64,000 nucleotides of DNA, taken from Chryseobacterium sp. (GTDB taxonomy: Bacteria; Bacteroidota; Bacteroidia; Flavobacteriales; Weeksellaceae). The notes beneath the pieces are model-generated. The model did not search any database. It worked only from the letters and a program-made list of their open reading frames with translations, and had not been told where the DNA came from. The DNA is taken from assembly GCA_031286615.1 (NCBI GenBank), contig JAITUA010000002.1, positions 248,001-312,000 on the forward strand, written 5' to 3'. Below, one piece after another: positions 63,789 to 64,000 of this stretch (position 1 is the stretch's first letter; every line of letters starts with the position of its first letter). The position numbers were made by a program, and so were the translations under genes.

Positions 63789-64000
63789 TTAGGATATGGA
63801 AATGTTTTCATGGTGGTTAAGAACACCTACTTTCAGCATACACTCCTTCATTTTATGGTAAGTTCTTTTGATGTCGTGGTCAAGACCGATGGAGAATCTG
63901 ATCAATCCGTCAGAAATCCCTATAGATGCACGCTCTTCCTCTGGAATTTCAGATGAAGTAGATTTTCCTGAGCATGAGAATAAGGTTTTATAGAACCCTA
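63789..64000 (-). CDS. C-terminus of a trans-sulfuration-type PLP enzyme (runs off the window)
   Basis: The last 70 residues before TAA at 63789: KTLFSCSGKSTSSEIPEEER, ASIGISDGLIRFSIGLDHD and a helical tail ending HENISIS. SGLIRxSxGLxH near the end is characteristic of cystathionine gamma-synthase and methionine gamma-lyase relatives, which use pyridoxal phosphate. The catalytic lysine lies outside. The exact enzyme cannot be decided from this part. Confidence 0.8.
   Translation of the reverse strand, partial: GFYKTLFSCSGKSTSSEIPEEERASIGISDGLIRFSIGLDHDIKRTYHKMKECMLKVGVLNHHENISIS

Noticed and set aside
1-64000. tRNA and rRNA genes
   Set aside because: No GTTCGAATC-like T-arm with matching acceptor stem or rRNA core sequence was found by eye; a covariance search could still find one.

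Overview
The window looks like ordinary chromosome from a low-GC member of the Bacteroidota, class Flavobacteriia, most likely Chryseobacterium or a close relative. Several things point there: a type IX secretion C-terminal sorting domain, TAnnTTTG-type promoters just upstream of many starts, no clear Shine-Dalgarno sites, families largely confined to Bacteroidota (DUF5686, the BT_3928-like membrane protein, two-repeat DUF1599), and short palindromic intergenic repeats. The genus is a judgement from remembered protein sequences, not from a search. No rRNA, tRNA, CRISPR array, prophage or intact insertion sequence was seen.

Layout. 1-5300: start of a Kef-type antiporter, a LytTR regulator with its LytS-type kinase, alanine dehydrogenase, tsaE. 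5400-8250: dnaG and clpP. 8280-9850: a type IX-secreted surface protein behind a cobalamin riboswitch. 10080-11350: a phytase-like lipoprotein. 11400-15270: a leftward operon (DUF1599, BT_3928-like, a probable DUF6058, TerB-like, tpiA, small membrane protein). 15500-16420: folP. 16438-24150: an isoleucine/valine operon, ilvE-D-B-N-C-A, behind two successive leader-peptide attenuators. 24170-29200: repeats, an M28 peptidase, a large DUF5686 outer-membrane protein and a cytochrome c peroxidase remnant. 29220-34560: alaS, then a rightward sigma factor / zinc anti-sigma / DUF417 / MsrAB cassette. 34560-38540: ABC transporter and a divergent AAA ATPase. 38690-46610: FAD oxidoreductase, prfB, DedA, hydrolases, TPR protein, DUF808. 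46780-53910: DUF4304-like protein, dnaJ-grpE, mntH, DUF937-OmpA fusion, proS. 54055-63450: Trp/Gly-rich lipoprotein with a FadL-like porin, ZIP transporter, methyltransferases, a small tandem duplication, AraC regulator, short-chain dehydrogenase, glycosyltransferase. The right edge holds the C-terminus of a trans-sulfuration enzyme.

How genes work together. The ilv genes cover threonine to isoleucine and pyruvate to valine; no leu genes are present. Each ilv leader has a run of Ile/Val codons, a 7-base antiterminator arm that a terminating ribosome would cover, and a strong terminator. The sigma-ZAS-DUF417-MsrAB block reads as a self-contained oxidative (probably reactive chlorine) response. 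GrpE and DnaJ form the usual chaperone pair, but this DnaJ keeps only one of its two zinc sites and DnaG has lost its zinc cysteines.

Most of the window is core metabolism and information processing. The most interesting parts are the tandem ilv attenuators, the B12-regulated surface protein, the stress cassette, the tandem duplication behind the THUMP methyltransferase gene, and a folP whose N-terminus appears to come from an intergenic repeat.
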